A DNA stretch of 41,813 bases from Alkalibacterium gilvum (GTDB taxonomy: Bacteria > Bacillota > Bacilli > Lactobacillales > Carnobacteriaceae_A), in assembly GCF_900109085.1 (NCBI RefSeq), contig NZ_FNYW01000014.1, positions 1 through 41,813 on the forward strand. Reading direction: 5' to 3'. The position numbers and the translations under genes are program-made. The notes under the pieces were generated by a model. That model was not told the DNA's origin. It saw only the letters and a program-made list of their open reading frames with translations, and ran no database searches. Numbering within the stretch: the stretch's first letter is position 1; every line of letters begins with the position of its first letter. This document shows, one piece after another, positions 1-8,487 of this stretch.

Positions 1-2
1 AT

Positions 3-281
3 CAAATGCGAGCTTATGGAGAAGAATTAAATGATAATAAGATTTTCCAGAGCATGTCCCGTAAGGGAAATTGTCTCGATAACAGTCCAATGGAAAACTT
101 CTTTAGTATCTTGAAACAAGAAATGTATCACGGACGTATTTATAAAAGTTATGAGGAATTAGAAAAAGCAATAGGCAACTATATTTATTATTACAACAAC
201 TATCGAATGAAAGAAAAACTTAATTGGTTAAGTCCGATTGAATACCGTTTATCACCACCTTATTTAAAACAAAGCGCATAA
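3..281 (+). CDS. IS3-family transposase (orfB), C-terminal fragment
   Basis: This is the C-terminal ~93 residues of an IS3-family orfB transposase, the DDE integrase-like enzyme that joins IS ends to target DNA. The visible protein has the typical tail: the SRKGNCLDNSPMENFFSILK stretch, which contains the final catalytic Glu (PMENFF), then YIYYYNNYR and the SPIEYR ending. The reading frame is already open at the window's first bases, so the ATG at position 6 is internal. Family assignment is from motif recognition. Whether the complete element is active cannot be judged here. Confidence 0.85.
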   Translation, partial: QMRAYGEELNDNKIFQSMSRKGNCLDNSPMENFFSILKQEMYHGRIYKSYEELEKAIGNYIYYYNNYRMKEKLNWLSPIEYRLSPPYLKQSA

Positions 282-284
282 AAA

Positions 285-310
285 AACAGAGTAGGATTAT
301 CTACTCTGTT
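285..310. terminator. Hairpin after the IS transposase
   Basis: A perfect 10-bp stem (AACAGAGTAG / CTACTCTGTT) with a 6-nt loop lies 4 nt after the transposase stop. A-rich sequence precedes it, so it could act as a terminator in either direction. It may also terminate the convergent phosphate-transporter transcript. Confidence 0.55.
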
Positions 311-363
311 AAAAAGTCTAACTTTTTGGGGTCACTATATTTTGTCCCAGCCTCTTTCTTTAA

Positions 364-2082
364 TTATTTCGTTTCAGTTGCGCCCTCAACTTCTCGTGCG
401 TAACGCGGACGTTTCGAATCGTGTTGGAATGGGTATCTTATACCCAATGAGTGTTTAGCAATTTTGGCTGAGTGGTCAGACATTCTTTCCAGGTTGGAAA
501 CAATATCAACAAACAAAATACCGTCTGAAGGAAGTCCAGCTCCACTATTTAAACGTTGGATATACTTCTTACGAATGTGTTCTTCTAAACGGTTAACTTC
601 TTTCTCACGCTTAATTACTTGCCCTGCCAATACATAACTGTCTTGGGTAAAGGAAGTTATCGCATCAGTAATATTTTGTTCAACGAGATTAAATAAAGCC
701 ATCAAATCATCATCATGGAAAATCTTTTCAGGTTCCTTGTTTGTTTTCTTAGCAAGTTTCTTCTGCGCTCTAGCCGCTTCCTTGATATTATTCAAGATAT
801 TCTCACTATGATCACCAATACGTTCAAGATATTTTGTAATATCCATCATTTGCGTATGTTCAGTCGAACTCTTCACAGGCAAGTCCTCTACCGAGATATG
901 CATTAGATATTCAGTCAGACGCATGTCGATATCATTAACAACTTCCTCTAGTTGCAAGGCGTTAGATAAACTGAGATCATCCTGTTTTTTATAATATTTG
1001 AACATTTCTTTATACTCTTCAAGTACAAAATCACCCATTTGCTTAATTTCAAGCTTTGCCTGGTTCAGGGCAACAGAGGGTACTGTTGTGATAATTGAAA
1101 AGTCCAGATGAGAAGAATCGTATTCAATAATAGCGTCATCACCTGGTATAAGTTTAGTGACGAGTTTTGCTAGGTAGCCGATAAACCACATTTGAATAAG
1201 TACGTTAGTGACGTTAAACAATCCATGAGCGACCGCAATCTGCATCGCTGGATTTAGATTAAAAATTGGTGTTATCGCAACAATCATTGACGTAAATGGA
1301 CGAATAGCCATAATGACCACAAACGTTCCAACTAAGTTGAAAATGATATGAGATGCTGCTGTTCGTTTTGCGGGAACACTTGCTCCAATTGCTGCTAATA
1401 CAGCTGTGATTGTTGTCCCAATATTATTCCCAAATAAGACCGGTAGTGCTCCTTCAATGGAAATTTGACCTTGAGAATACAGCTCTTGCAAGATACCGAT
1501 ACTCCCACTAGAACTCTGTACGAGCCATGTAAATATTGTTCCTACTCCAACACCCAGGATAGGATTATCTCCCATATTGATCATTAAATCTTTAAAGGCC
1601 TGGAACTCACGTAAGGGATACATTCCCTCTCCCATTAGTTCAAGTCCGTAGAACAGTGCACCGAATCCAAAAATAATTTGACCAATACTATTGACCGTCA
1701 TATTTTTAAAGAAGAAAAGCAAGAATGCTCCGACAGCCATTATAGGCAGTGCATATGCACCAATATCAATACCGATAATAAAAGCAGTAATTGTAGTTCC
1801 TATATTAGCCCCCATAATAACCCCAATAGCCTGCTTGATTTTCATAAAGCCTGCACTTACCAGTCCAACAGCCAAAACCGTCGTTCCAGAACTACTTTGA
1901 ATCAATACAGTTACAACGATTCCGGCAATAATAGCACGAACCGGCGTTGAAGTCATTTGGTTCAAGATACTGCGTAAACTTTCCCCAGCAGATTTTTGTA
2001 AGCCATCTCCCATATATTTTAGCCCGAATAGGAAAATACCTAATCCACCAGCGAACATAAATATCATTTGTTGTACGTCCAC
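364..2082 (-). CDS. Na+/phosphate cotransporter family protein with PhoU-like tail
   Basis: A 572-residue membrane protein of the Na/Pi cotransporter family (NptA/YjbB type). The membrane half (about residues 1-310) carries the family's two inverted QSSS repeats, LIQSSSGTTV near residue 62 and LVQSSSGSIG near residue 190, each followed by a GANIGTT/GNNIGTT motif. Residues ~340-550 form a helical PhoU-like domain (KYLERIGDHSENI, SNLERMSDHSAKI). The family imports inorganic phosphate with sodium. The start is GTG at 2080-2082, preceded by GGAGGG at 2089-2094. The gene ends just before an IS element and has no terminator of its own that I can see. Confidence 0.9.
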   Translation of the reverse strand: MDVQQMIFMFAGGLGIFLFGLKYMGDGLQKSAGESLRSILNQMTSTPVRAIIAGIVVTVLIQSSSGTTVLAVGLVSAGFMKIKQAIGVIMGANIGTTITAFIIGIDIGAYALPIMAVGAFLLFFFKNMTVNSIGQIIFGFGALFYGLELMGEGMYPLREFQAFKDLMINMGDNPILGVGVGTIFTWLVQSSSGSIGILQELYSQGQISIEGALPVLFGNNIGTTITAVLAAIGASVPAKRTAASHIIFNLVGTFVVIMAIRPFTSMIVAITPIFNLNPAMQIAVAHGLFNVTNVLIQMWFIGYLAKLVTKLIPGDDAIIEYDSSHLDFSIITTVPSVALNQAKLEIKQMGDFVLEEYKEMFKYYKKQDDLSLSNALQLEEVVNDIDMRLTEYLMHISVEDLPVKSSTEHTQMMDITKYLERIGDHSENILNNIKEAARAQKKLAKKTNKEPEKIFHDDDLMALFNLVEQNITDAITSFTQDSYVLAGQVIKREKEVNRLEEHIRKKYIQRLNSGAGLPSDGILFVDIVSNLERMSDHSAKIAKHSLGIRYPFQHDSKRPRYAREVEGATETK

Positions 2083-2705
2083 ACGTAACCCTCCATTGTA
2101 ATTTCTATATATTTAAAATGTTGAGACAACTACCTGAAGAAAGTAGTTCTTACTTAGTCAACCTCACACATTCTACTCCTATGATAAATGTAATTGACTC
2201 TAAATTGAATGATTTTTTATTTTATGAGAACATTTTAACTTTTCAGCCTTTAATATAAACCAATAATAATGTTAAATAAGAAAGCCTCACATTTAACATT
2301 TATGTCATCTTCTAGCCATTCACGAACATAACACGTAATAACCTTTTACAACATTCGCATTTAATCATTTTTACATTTAATAATGCGCTTTTATTTAATG
2401 TGTTTTTGTTCACTATCCTCTACCTAATTCTCTATGAAATTTAATAATTGTTCACACAATCGTAACAAATTAGTACACTTTTACTCTGCTACTATCTCTA
2501 CCATCCATTTTTCTTTACTTATGTAGATTATTATTTTTTACACTACACAAACAAGTCGTGTCAAAGGTGTGAACAGTTGATTTCATCTTTATAACAGTTA
2601 TCGTTTTCATGTTTACTTTAACTAGCGCAAACCATATACTTATAATTCAGTAAATAACTTACTTCCTCATTTTATTCGGAGGTTCAAAGTAGTCGAGGTG
2701 ATCAA
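2083..2705. other. AT-rich divergent intergenic region
   Basis: About 620 bp separate two divergent genes. I see no ORF or RNA gene. The right end holds a good promoter for the plus-strand small gene (listed separately). A small inverted repeat (ACTAC...GTAGT, about 2129-2148) lies near the phosphate-transporter start. Nothing else could be supported. Confidence 0.5.
2618..2646 (+). promoter_or_regulatory. Putative sigmaA promoter of the small frameshifted gene
   Basis: TTAACT (2618-2623), a 17-bp spacer and a perfect TATAAT (2641-2646), about 60 bp before the ATG at 2706. Confidence 0.55.
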
Positions 2706-3070
2706 ATGACAGATTCAATTAATAAACGTTTAACGCATTTCCAATCATACGCCGAATCACTCAGCATGACTCCAGAGGAATATGCGCTCAGTCTTCATGA
2801 AAAAAATCAGGCCATTAAGTCTGTCTTTTTGAAGAGCGAATCTAAGTTTGAATTATTTGTTCGTGAATTCCACAATCTCTTGGACAATTTGACACATTAT
2901 AAAGAGACAGAAGCTAAAAAGGATCGTATGAGCATTCGCAGCTGATAAAACAAGTAACCGAACTGCTCTCGACTACAAGTCAGGATCCAAAATTACTTGC
3001 TCAGTTATACCAGCATTTCCCTGACGGTATTGAGGGTAAAATCGAAGCATTAAATAAATCTATAAATTAA
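2706..3070 (+). pseudogene. Small protein of unknown function, apparently frameshifted
   Basis: I do not recognise this gene. The ATG at 2706 has a GAGGTGATC ribosome site and opens a 79-residue frame ending at 2945 (MTDSINKRLTHFQSYAESLS...). Near its end, a -1 shift at the A5 run 2916-2920 opens a second frame that continues with EHSQLIKQVTELLSTTSQ and stops at 3068-3070, just before a strong terminator. One missing A (A6 instead of A5) would give a single ~121-residue soluble, charged protein. The promoter, ribosome site and terminator frame the joined gene. The alternative is that the 79-residue product is the true protein. Confidence 0.5.
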
Positions 3071-3078
3071 AATACATA

Positions 3079-3120
3079 AACCGCCTTACCAAAACTATGT
3101 TGGTGAGGCGGTTCTTTATT
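3079..3120 (+). terminator. Rho-independent terminator
   Basis: A 12-bp stem (AACCGCCTTACC / GGTGAGGCGGTT, one G-T pair) with an 11-nt loop, followed by CTTTATT. It closes the small plus-strand gene 8 nt after the joined stop codon. Confidence 0.8.
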
Positions 3121-3326
3121 TATTCTAGCAGATATTCGTTTTGCTCACGCAGTTTGGCTTGTTTCTAGGGAAACTCCTTGAGATAGCGTCTTTTCTTCAC
3201 AAATAGCCCTAAATTTTCAGTAAACTTCTCACGTAAAAGCATTAGCTTAAGAAGTTTAAGTATTTTTTCTTAAAACTTATGAAGATAAGCGGCTCCATGG
3301 TTCCTTTGCTTGCTAATCAGAAGTAA
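3121..3326 (-). other. Possible degenerate coding remnant
   Basis: About 200 bp without an intact gene. On the minus strand one frame reads a protein-like stretch (LREKFTENLGLFVKKRRYL, then KQAKLREQNEYLLE) broken by stop codons, with no start or ribosome site. It could be the tail of a decayed gene or chance. I assign no family. Confidence 0.2.
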
Positions 3327-4106
3327 TCAATCAATGAGGTTGTAATGTTTTAGTCCTTCTATTAAACCGCCTTCTGTATTTGAAGAAGTAATGTAGTCAG
3401 CAACGTTTTTCACTTCTTCTATTCCATTAGCCATAGCGACGCCATAGTCAACGCGTTCTATCATTTCTTTATCATTTGAACCGTCTCCAAATGCATACAA
3501 GGGAAGGTCTTTCATATCTATCGCTTCAATTAAGGCATCGATACCTGTTGCTTTTGAATGTCCTTTAATGACTGTATCCATGCTGTAAGGCGTGTTTCGA
3601 TAAAAGGATAATTCAGGAAAGGCATCTAAATACGGCTGGTCCAAAGTTGCATCTTCATTAATTATGAGCATCATTAGAACATCCTCTTCTTCTCCAAGAG
3701 TAGCATCAATTTCAGGAGGATTTTCATGAATGAAGTTATAGGCTTTTTTCAGGGTAGGATTATTTCTAGTCGCTCTTATCTTGTCTGAGGTGTATAAAGA
3801 AAGTGCCATTTCATTTTCACCCGTCATTTGTTTTAATCCCTCAACAAGTGTTTTAGGTATCGTATTTCTATACACTTCTTTGCCTTCATACTGAATATAT
3901 TGACCATTGAGAGTTAAAAATGAATCAATGACTGTATCTTTTAAAACATGTTGGATCTCTAACGGACTACGCCCAGTAGCGATAAATGGAATCGCTCCTT
4001 TTTCTTTAAGCTGGACGAGGGCCTCTTTTACCTCTTCATCCACTAATGATTCTTCGTTCAATAGTGTGCCATCTAAATCAAAAAACACGAGTGCGTTTGG
4101 TTTCAC
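3327..4106 (-). CDS. Cof-type HAD-superfamily phosphatase
   Basis: A 259-residue soluble HAD hydrolase of the Cof/YidA (IIB cap) type. The four HAD motifs are in order: FFDLDGTLLNEES (nucleophile Asp, residues 9-21), FIATGRS (motif II Thr), KGHSKATG (motif III Lys, about residue 181), and FGDGSNDKEM (motif IV acids, about residue 205). These enzymes dephosphorylate small phosphorylated metabolites. The substrate cannot be read from sequence. The start is GTG at 4104-4106 with AAGGAG upstream. The stop lies in AT-rich sequence and no strong terminator was found. Confidence 0.88.
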   Translation of the reverse strand: MKPNALVFFDLDGTLLNEESLVDEEVKEALVQLKEKGAIPFIATGRSPLEIQHVLKDTVIDSFLTLNGQYIQYEGKEVYRNTIPKTLVEGLKQMTGENEMALSLYTSDKIRATRNNPTLKKAYNFIHENPPEIDATLGEEEDVLMMLIINEDATLDQPYLDAFPELSFYRNTPYSMDTVIKGHSKATGIDALIEAIDMKDLPLYAFGDGSNDKEMIERVDYGVAMANGIEEVKNVADYITSSNTEGGLIEGLKHYNLID

Positions 4107-4188
4107 TTTATTTGCTCCTTTTTCTTTAAATAATTATATTTTAATTAAACCTTCATTGTAAAATCTCAACTCGATTCGCATGATTATT

Positions 4189-5733
4189 TTATAAATGTCT
4201 AAAATAATCGGCATGTTCACTTTCCATAATAAAGTCATATGCTTCTTGCGACCTATTTTCTTTCATCAACTGATGGTAATGTCTGGCATCCTCTTCCCAC
4301 TGTTTGTAGAAGTTCAGGTAGCCATATGGCTCTTTTTCCGCGGCCTCTACTGCTAAACTGGCTTGAGTCAAGGCTTCTTTTGAGTCAGTAAAAATCAGCA
4401 TATAGGATAAACTCACTAAACTATCTGCCGTCGGATTTACTCTAGTGTGTTCTTTACGCGCTTTTATCGCGGCATCCCAATTCTGACTTTGTTCAAGCAT
4501 CATGGCGTAATTCTGCCAGGTATCACTATGAGCGGGGAGCTCTTTTAATATTTCTTTATAAAGAACATCGGCCTCCTTATAATTACTTTCCATTGTCCAC
4601 ATATCCCATGCTAGACTGCGCTTATTTTCTACCGAAGAAAGCGACTCATGAAGTTTGGACAGCTCTGTTCCAGTCGTTTTATTGAATACCTGTTCAAAAT
4701 CTGCCGTTTCACTTTGTTGTCTCAATAAATCCGAAATCAAGGAAAAGGTCCCCACTCTGACTCCCTAACAGATATAGAACGGCAAGGTATGCCTGGTCAT
4801 AGACCTTAGTATTCGGTTCTGCTTTGGATTTATCCCACTCAGTATGTGTGTGCAAGTCAAGAAAAGATGTATCTAATGTTTTCCCTTCTGGCAGCATATG
4901 CGTAGGAATCATACGACAACTCATTAATTCCGCTACGCCTTCATCGAACCAGACAGGAATATCGCGCCAATCCAAGTCTTCCTGTTCAAAATACATATCC
5001 ATCAGATAATGACTGTATTCGTGTGTAAATACTTCAAGAATATAATAGTCTTCCTGGTCTCCTGTGGCTCCGTCTTCATAGACCATTGCACGTTTAACGT
5101 TAGATCTATAATGTCCACCTTCCATTGTATCGGTGTTTGGATTCAATGTAAAATAATCATCCGCATCTTTTAGGACGATAACCTCGAGTGGTTTACTTTT
5201 ATCAACGACTTTTCCATAGATGTCTTTTTCCAGATCTTCAATAGCTTCGAGACTATTTGCCATTTTTTTACAGACTCTTCGGTGTTTGGATGATAACGAA
5301 AGGTAACATTGTCTTTTTCAAGTACGGGGTATTCCTGAGTAAAGTCCGTAACTTCCTTTTCACTTAAAGAAAAAACATTCCGTACAATCCCTATTTTATC
5401 TTGAGCTGACAATAGCCCCACCTCTTCTTGTACTAACGTTGTTACCGAAAAAGTAACTAACAAAATCAGCATGGCTAAAACAGTCTCTGTAAGAAGCAGC
5501 ACAAAGTTAAAACGACCACTCTTTTTAAATACCCGTGACTTCCCCTTCGCCAAGCCTATTAAAGCCATGATAAAAACAGTTAGTAAAAGTATGGATCCCA
5601 CAATAAAAAGTACTGTTCCCACGCTGATGTCGGCAACTAAATATGTAAATAATATGATTCCAGTGATCGCTACCAGCCGGATTATTGAAGCCAGCACAAG
5701 CTTGAGTTTTTTCAAATAGTCCACTCCCCACAT
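4189..5733 (-). pseudogene. Membrane-anchored zinc metallopeptidase (gluzincin), broken by two frameshifts
   Basis: Three overlapping frames make one ~514-residue protein. The N-terminal part (5733 to ~5265) has three to four hydrophobic segments. The middle frame carries the zinc peptidase signature HEYSH with the downstream Glu of WFDEGVAE, a peptidase-MA-like arrangement. The C-terminal frame (from ~4750) is helical and TPR-like (AWDMWTMESNYKEADVLYKE). Two indels split it. An A7 run at 5263-5269 should be A8, continuing VKK into MANSLEAIEDL. CCCC at 4750-4753 (GGGG on the coding strand) should be three, continuing SQSG into TFSLISDLL. The first and last parts share one frame, so the indels compensate. 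The start is ATG at 5733 or, better placed behind GGGGAG, TTG at 5715. It is either a pseudogene or a consensus error. Confidence 0.75.
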
Positions 5734-5793
5734 AATCCAGAAATATAATTACGTAAAGTATACCATAGTGACGAGCGGAGATAGGAGGTAAAA

Positions 5794-5895
5794 ATGGCTT
5801 ATGAGTATGAAGTTACTAAAAAGTCTGAAATTAACAATATTAATCAAGTTCATTATCTTCTAACCAATGACTACCTTGTTCATCCTGAGTTTTAA
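5794..5895 (+). CDS. Small ORF, 33 residues, unknown
   Basis: This short ORF has an unusually good ribosome site, AGGAGGT at 5783-5789, five bases before the ATG. It encodes 33 residues starting MAYEYEVTKKSEINN and ends at TAA 5893-5895. It is hydrophilic, with no signal peptide or membrane segment. It could be a genuine small protein or the start of a truncated gene. I recognise no family. Confidence 0.4.
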   Translation: MAYEYEVTKKSEINNINQVHYLLTNDYLVHPEF

Positions 5896-5920
5896 TTTTC
5901 TAGACGGTTCAATATAAGCT

Positions 5921-5948
5921 TTCATGATGTGTTTATATACGCTATACT
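5921..5948 (+). promoter_or_regulatory. Weak candidate promoter of the lipid kinase gene
   Basis: TTCATG (5921-5926), a 16-bp spacer and TATACT (5943-5948), 35 bp before the chosen start at 5983. Only the -10 box is good. Confidence 0.3.
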
Positions 5949-5982
5949 CAATTCTATAGAAATAAGTTGGGAGATTCTAATT

Positions 5983-6885
5983 ATGCATTCCTATCATTTT
6001 ATTATTAATAAGCACTCTCGTAATAGTCAAAAAGTTTTGAAAAAATTGCTTGTATTATTACCAAAGCACAAAGTTGAGTATAAATTTTTAATTACAGAAA
6101 GTATTGAGCAACTTGACACCCTCCTTGAACAATTAAGAAGCACTATGCCCAAGACAGATATTTTTGTTGTTGTGGGAGGCGACGGGAGCTTGAATCAGTT
6201 TATTACTTTTTATACAAAGCACGGGTTTAAAAACCCTATCGGCTATATCCCAGCTGGTTCTGGGAATGATTTCGCGCGTGCAAATACGATTCCTTTTGAT
6301 ACAGAAGAGGCTCTATTGCATTTGTTTTCTATCAAAGAAAAAGAAGAACGCTCAATTATAATAGCGACTCAAAACAACACGACACATTTTGCCGTAAATA
6401 GCATTGGTTTTGGTATAGATGGTTTAATTGGGCAGTTACTTGAAAGTAAGGGTAAAAAGGAAAAAATGGGTGCCCCTTCTTACATGCTTAGTATCTTTTC
6501 AGGCTTTGCTAAGCAGGAAAAATTCTCACTTACTTTAACCATTGGCACTCATAGTTATGAATTTAATTCGGTCCAACTAGCCCTGGTTGCGAATCATCCA
6601 TCTTTCGGTGGTGGGATTTATATCGCACCGGATGCTTCTGGAAAGGATGATCAACTCGAAGTAGTGATTGCTGACAATGTTTCACCAAAAAATTTGCTAT
6701 CTATCCTTAGAAAATTACTAATTAATCAAACACACAAGTCTCACCCTAAAATTCATTCGTTTAAATCTAAAGAAATGACGATACATATTAATTCAGGCCA
6801 GTACGCACAAAAAGATGGCGAAGTTTTTCATCAAGATGAATATGATTATCACTTTCAGACTAAACAACTCCCTTTTTGGATTTAA
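5983..6885 (+). CDS. Diacylglycerol kinase-family lipid kinase
   Basis: A 300-residue protein of the DAGK catalytic family (YegS/BmrU/DgkB type), which phosphorylates diacylglycerol or a related lipid using ATP at the membrane face. Visible motifs are the glycine-rich VVVGGDGSLNQF (about residue 62), GYIPAGSGNDFAR (about residue 86), and the C-terminal DGEVFHQDEYDY. The start is ATG at 5983, which has GGGAG upstream and begins MHSYHFIINKHSRN as family members do. The frame is open further upstream to 5929, but that part has no ribosome site. The exact lipid substrate is not determined. Confidence 0.87.
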   Translation: MHSYHFIINKHSRNSQKVLKKLLVLLPKHKVEYKFLITESIEQLDTLLEQLRSTMPKTDIFVVVGGDGSLNQFITFYTKHGFKNPIGYIPAGSGNDFARANTIPFDTEEALLHLFSIKEKEERSIIIATQNNTTHFAVNSIGFGIDGLIGQLLESKGKKEKMGAPSYMLSIFSGFAKQEKFSLTLTIGTHSYEFNSVQLALVANHPSFGGGIYIAPDASGKDDQLEVVIADNVSPKNLLSILRKLLINQTHKSHPKIHSFKSKEMTIHINSGQYAQKDGEVFHQDEYDYHFQTKQLPFWI

Positions 6886-6924
6886 AAGAGCATTCGCAAA
6901 TCTTTGATAATAATCTTCAATCGT

Positions 6925-6972
6925 ACACAAAAGGACAGAAACATTATTTCAAGTGTTTCTGTCCTTTTGTGT
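6925..6972. terminator. Long perfect bidirectional terminator
   Basis: A perfect 19-bp inverted repeat (ACACAAAAGGACAGAAACA and its complement) around a 10-nt loop, 6944-6953. The inner GGACAGAAACA stem is flanked by AAAA on one side and TTTT on the other, so it can stop the plus-strand kinase transcript and the convergent ACT-gene transcript. Confidence 0.8.
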
Positions 6973-7064
6973 ATGACGATTATAGGGTTCGGCTAACCTT
7001 CTTCAATTATTTTTAATGCCATTTCTCATTCTTAATTTAAATTCAGACAATATTTTTCTATACT

Positions 7065-7433
7065 TTATGCCTGTATTTTATATCCATTATGTTCAAGTAT
7101 ATTAATTGCTTTTTCAAAATTTTCATTTTTTGTTAAAATATAGTCAGTATTAAAAGTGGAAACTGCAAATATTCCAACTTTATTCTCAGCTAATAAAGTG
7201 GCTATTTTAGATAATATACCTATAAGCGAAAAATCTAGCTGGCCTTCTATCCTAAAAGCTTTCCACCCGTCATCGCGTTCTGTTGTATTATTAGGAACGT
7301 GTTCGGTATTACATACTACTGATAATTCCTCATCCGTTTTGCTTATAAAACAGAAGTCATCTGAGTAATTTACTTGTGATAAATCCTTTACTTTACATAC
7401 TGAAAATGCTTGATCTATTACTTTTAAATCTAT
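7065..7433 (-). CDS. ACT-domain protein (COG3603/ACT_7 type) with an ATA start
   Basis: A 122-residue ACT-domain protein related to uncharacterised amino-acid-sensing proteins with tandem ACT folds. Recognisable parts are AFSVCKV near the N-terminus, FISKTDEELSVVC, the WKAFRIEGQLDFSLIGIL core (about residues 57-75), and the FAVSTFNTDYILTK strand. A strong ribosome site, AGGAGG at 7442-7447, sits 8 nt before the codon where family proteins have Met. Here that codon is ATA (7431-7433), followed by DLKVIDQAF. An in-frame TAG lies just upstream, and no in-frame ATG, GTG or TTG follows at a sensible place. The gene either starts at a rare ATA or lost its start by a G-to-A change. Standard gene callers would miss it. 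Confidence 0.75.
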   Translation of the reverse strand: MDLKVIDQAFSVCKVKDLSQVNYSDDFCFISKTDEELSVVCNTEHVPNNTTERDDGWKAFRIEGQLDFSLIGILSKIATLLAENKVGIFAVSTFNTDYILTKNENFEKAINILEHNGYKIQA

Positions 7434-7586
7434 AGCTTTATCCTCCTACTTACTAGTATGTAAACAATCTTCTTTCTATGTTATCTCCTTTATATTATGA
7501 CATATTTAGTATTGCATATCTAGAATTTTAGCTACTCTCAATGATAAAATGCAAACTATTTTAATTATATATTTGTTACACTATTA

Positions 7587-7615
7587 TAGACAGGTAGATT
7601 AGTTCGGTTTATAAT
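7587..7615 (+). promoter_or_regulatory. sigmaA promoter of the lipoprotein hydrolase gene
   Basis: TAGACA (7587-7592), a 17-bp spacer and a perfect TATAAT (7610-7615), about 41 bp before the ATG at 7657. Confidence 0.6.
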
Positions 7616-7656
7616 AGTGAATTTTTCCCTCTAAATTTAGAAAGGATGAAACAATC

Positions 7657-8313
7657 ATGCGACATTTTTTATTTTCAGCACTTATTATATCAAGCTTAGT
7701 TTTAGGGGCTTGTTCAAGCGATTCAACAGATAGAAATAATCAAACTGAAAGTGACACGGATGATATGCGTTCGGATACAAGTAATAATTTGGATAAGTTT
7801 AGTGACTTGGAAGGTATATTATGGGAAGCCGACAGTGATATAGGCGTCGTATTATCCCACGGTGCAATTTACGATGCAGCAAGTTGGGAAGCGCAAGGAA
7901 GTGAACTAGCTGAAAAGGGGATAACTGCTTTCGCGGTGGAAGATACTAGCCAAAACGAATTACTCTCTGCTGGTAAACGAATGAAGGATGAGTTAAGTCT
8001 TGACAAGGTCTTTCTCCTCGGGGCAAGCGCTGGAGGTTCATCAGCTATTCGAGCAGTCAATGATGATGAAGAGATATTTGATAAGCTAGCCTTGCTGTCC
8101 CCCGGTGGTGATGCTACGACTGTAAAAAACATGCCCGTATTCGTTATATATAGCGAAGAAGAAGGCTATGAGACTTTAGAGGAAGCAGACGGCAGTAATC
8201 TGCGTTTGTTAGAGTTCCCCGGTCGTGATCATGCACAGGAATTATTTAATGATAAAGAAAAGTCAAAAAAAATTATGGAAGCATTATTTGATTTTTTTGA
8301 GAAAGAAGAGTAA
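7657..8313 (+). CDS. Lipoprotein with alpha/beta-hydrolase domain
   Basis: A 218-residue exported lipoprotein. The signal peptide ends in the lipobox LVLGAC, so Cys19 would be lipidated after signal peptidase II cleavage. An Asp/Ser/Asn-rich linker follows (to about residue 47). The rest is a compact alpha/beta hydrolase: VVLSHGAIYDAASWE (oxyanion region), nucleophile elbow GASAGG (about residue 123), and FPGRDHAQELF with the likely catalytic His. This would be a surface-tethered esterase or lipase-like enzyme. The substrate is unknown. AAAGGATG precedes the ATG by 8 nt. Confidence 0.8.
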   Translation: MRHFLFSALIISSLVLGACSSDSTDRNNQTESDTDDMRSDTSNNLDKFSDLEGILWEADSDIGVVLSHGAIYDAASWEAQGSELAEKGITAFAVEDTSQNELLSAGKRMKDELSLDKVFLLGASAGGSSAIRAVNDDEEIFDKLALLSPGGDATTVKNMPVFVIYSEEEGYETLEEADGSNLRLLEFPGRDHAQELFNDKEKSKKIMEALFDFFEKEE

Positions 8314-8421
8314 TGATCTCGCTCTTGTCGAAACAGAGCCAAACAAAATGTATAGGCGATACTTTTAGGCGTCTTTATTTTTTTGGCAACACTAGGCATT
8401 CATTTTAATGATAAACAGAAA

Positions 8422-8448
8422 AAGCGACCTGATTTTCCCAGGTCGCTT
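8422..8448. terminator. Bidirectional terminator between lipoprotein and galactosidase genes
   Basis: A perfect 10-bp stem (AAGCGACCTG / CAGGTCGCTT) with a 7-nt loop. Read on the minus strand it is followed by TTTTTCTGTTT, so it best fits the end of the galactoside operon. It can also stop the lipoprotein transcript. Confidence 0.75.
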
Positions 8449-8487
8449 GTTTATCACTCTTTTTTAATTGCAACAGGACTTAGTGTG

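Larger units (their letters stand above)
1..340 (+). mobile_element. IS3-family insertion sequence, 3' part
   Basis: This is the right-hand part of an insertion sequence whose left part lies outside the window. It holds the end of an orfB-type transposase and a perfect hairpin. A terminal sequence around 316-335 reads GTCTAACTTTTTGGGGTCA, whose complement starts TGACCCC as in IS150/IS3-group terminal repeats. The exact right end cannot be fixed without the left repeat or an empty site. The element ends about 25 bp from the stop codon of the phosphate transporter gene. Confidence 0.75.

Noticed and set aside
2913..2922. Programmed -1 frameshifting at TAAAAAG in the small ORF
   Set aside because: The base before the AAA AAG pair is T, so re-pairing in the P site would be poor, and no clear downstream structure was found. 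A plain indel is simpler.
7156..7368. A 70-codon plus-strand frame
   Set aside because: It is the complement of the ACT-domain gene, which has recognisable family motifs on the minus strand.
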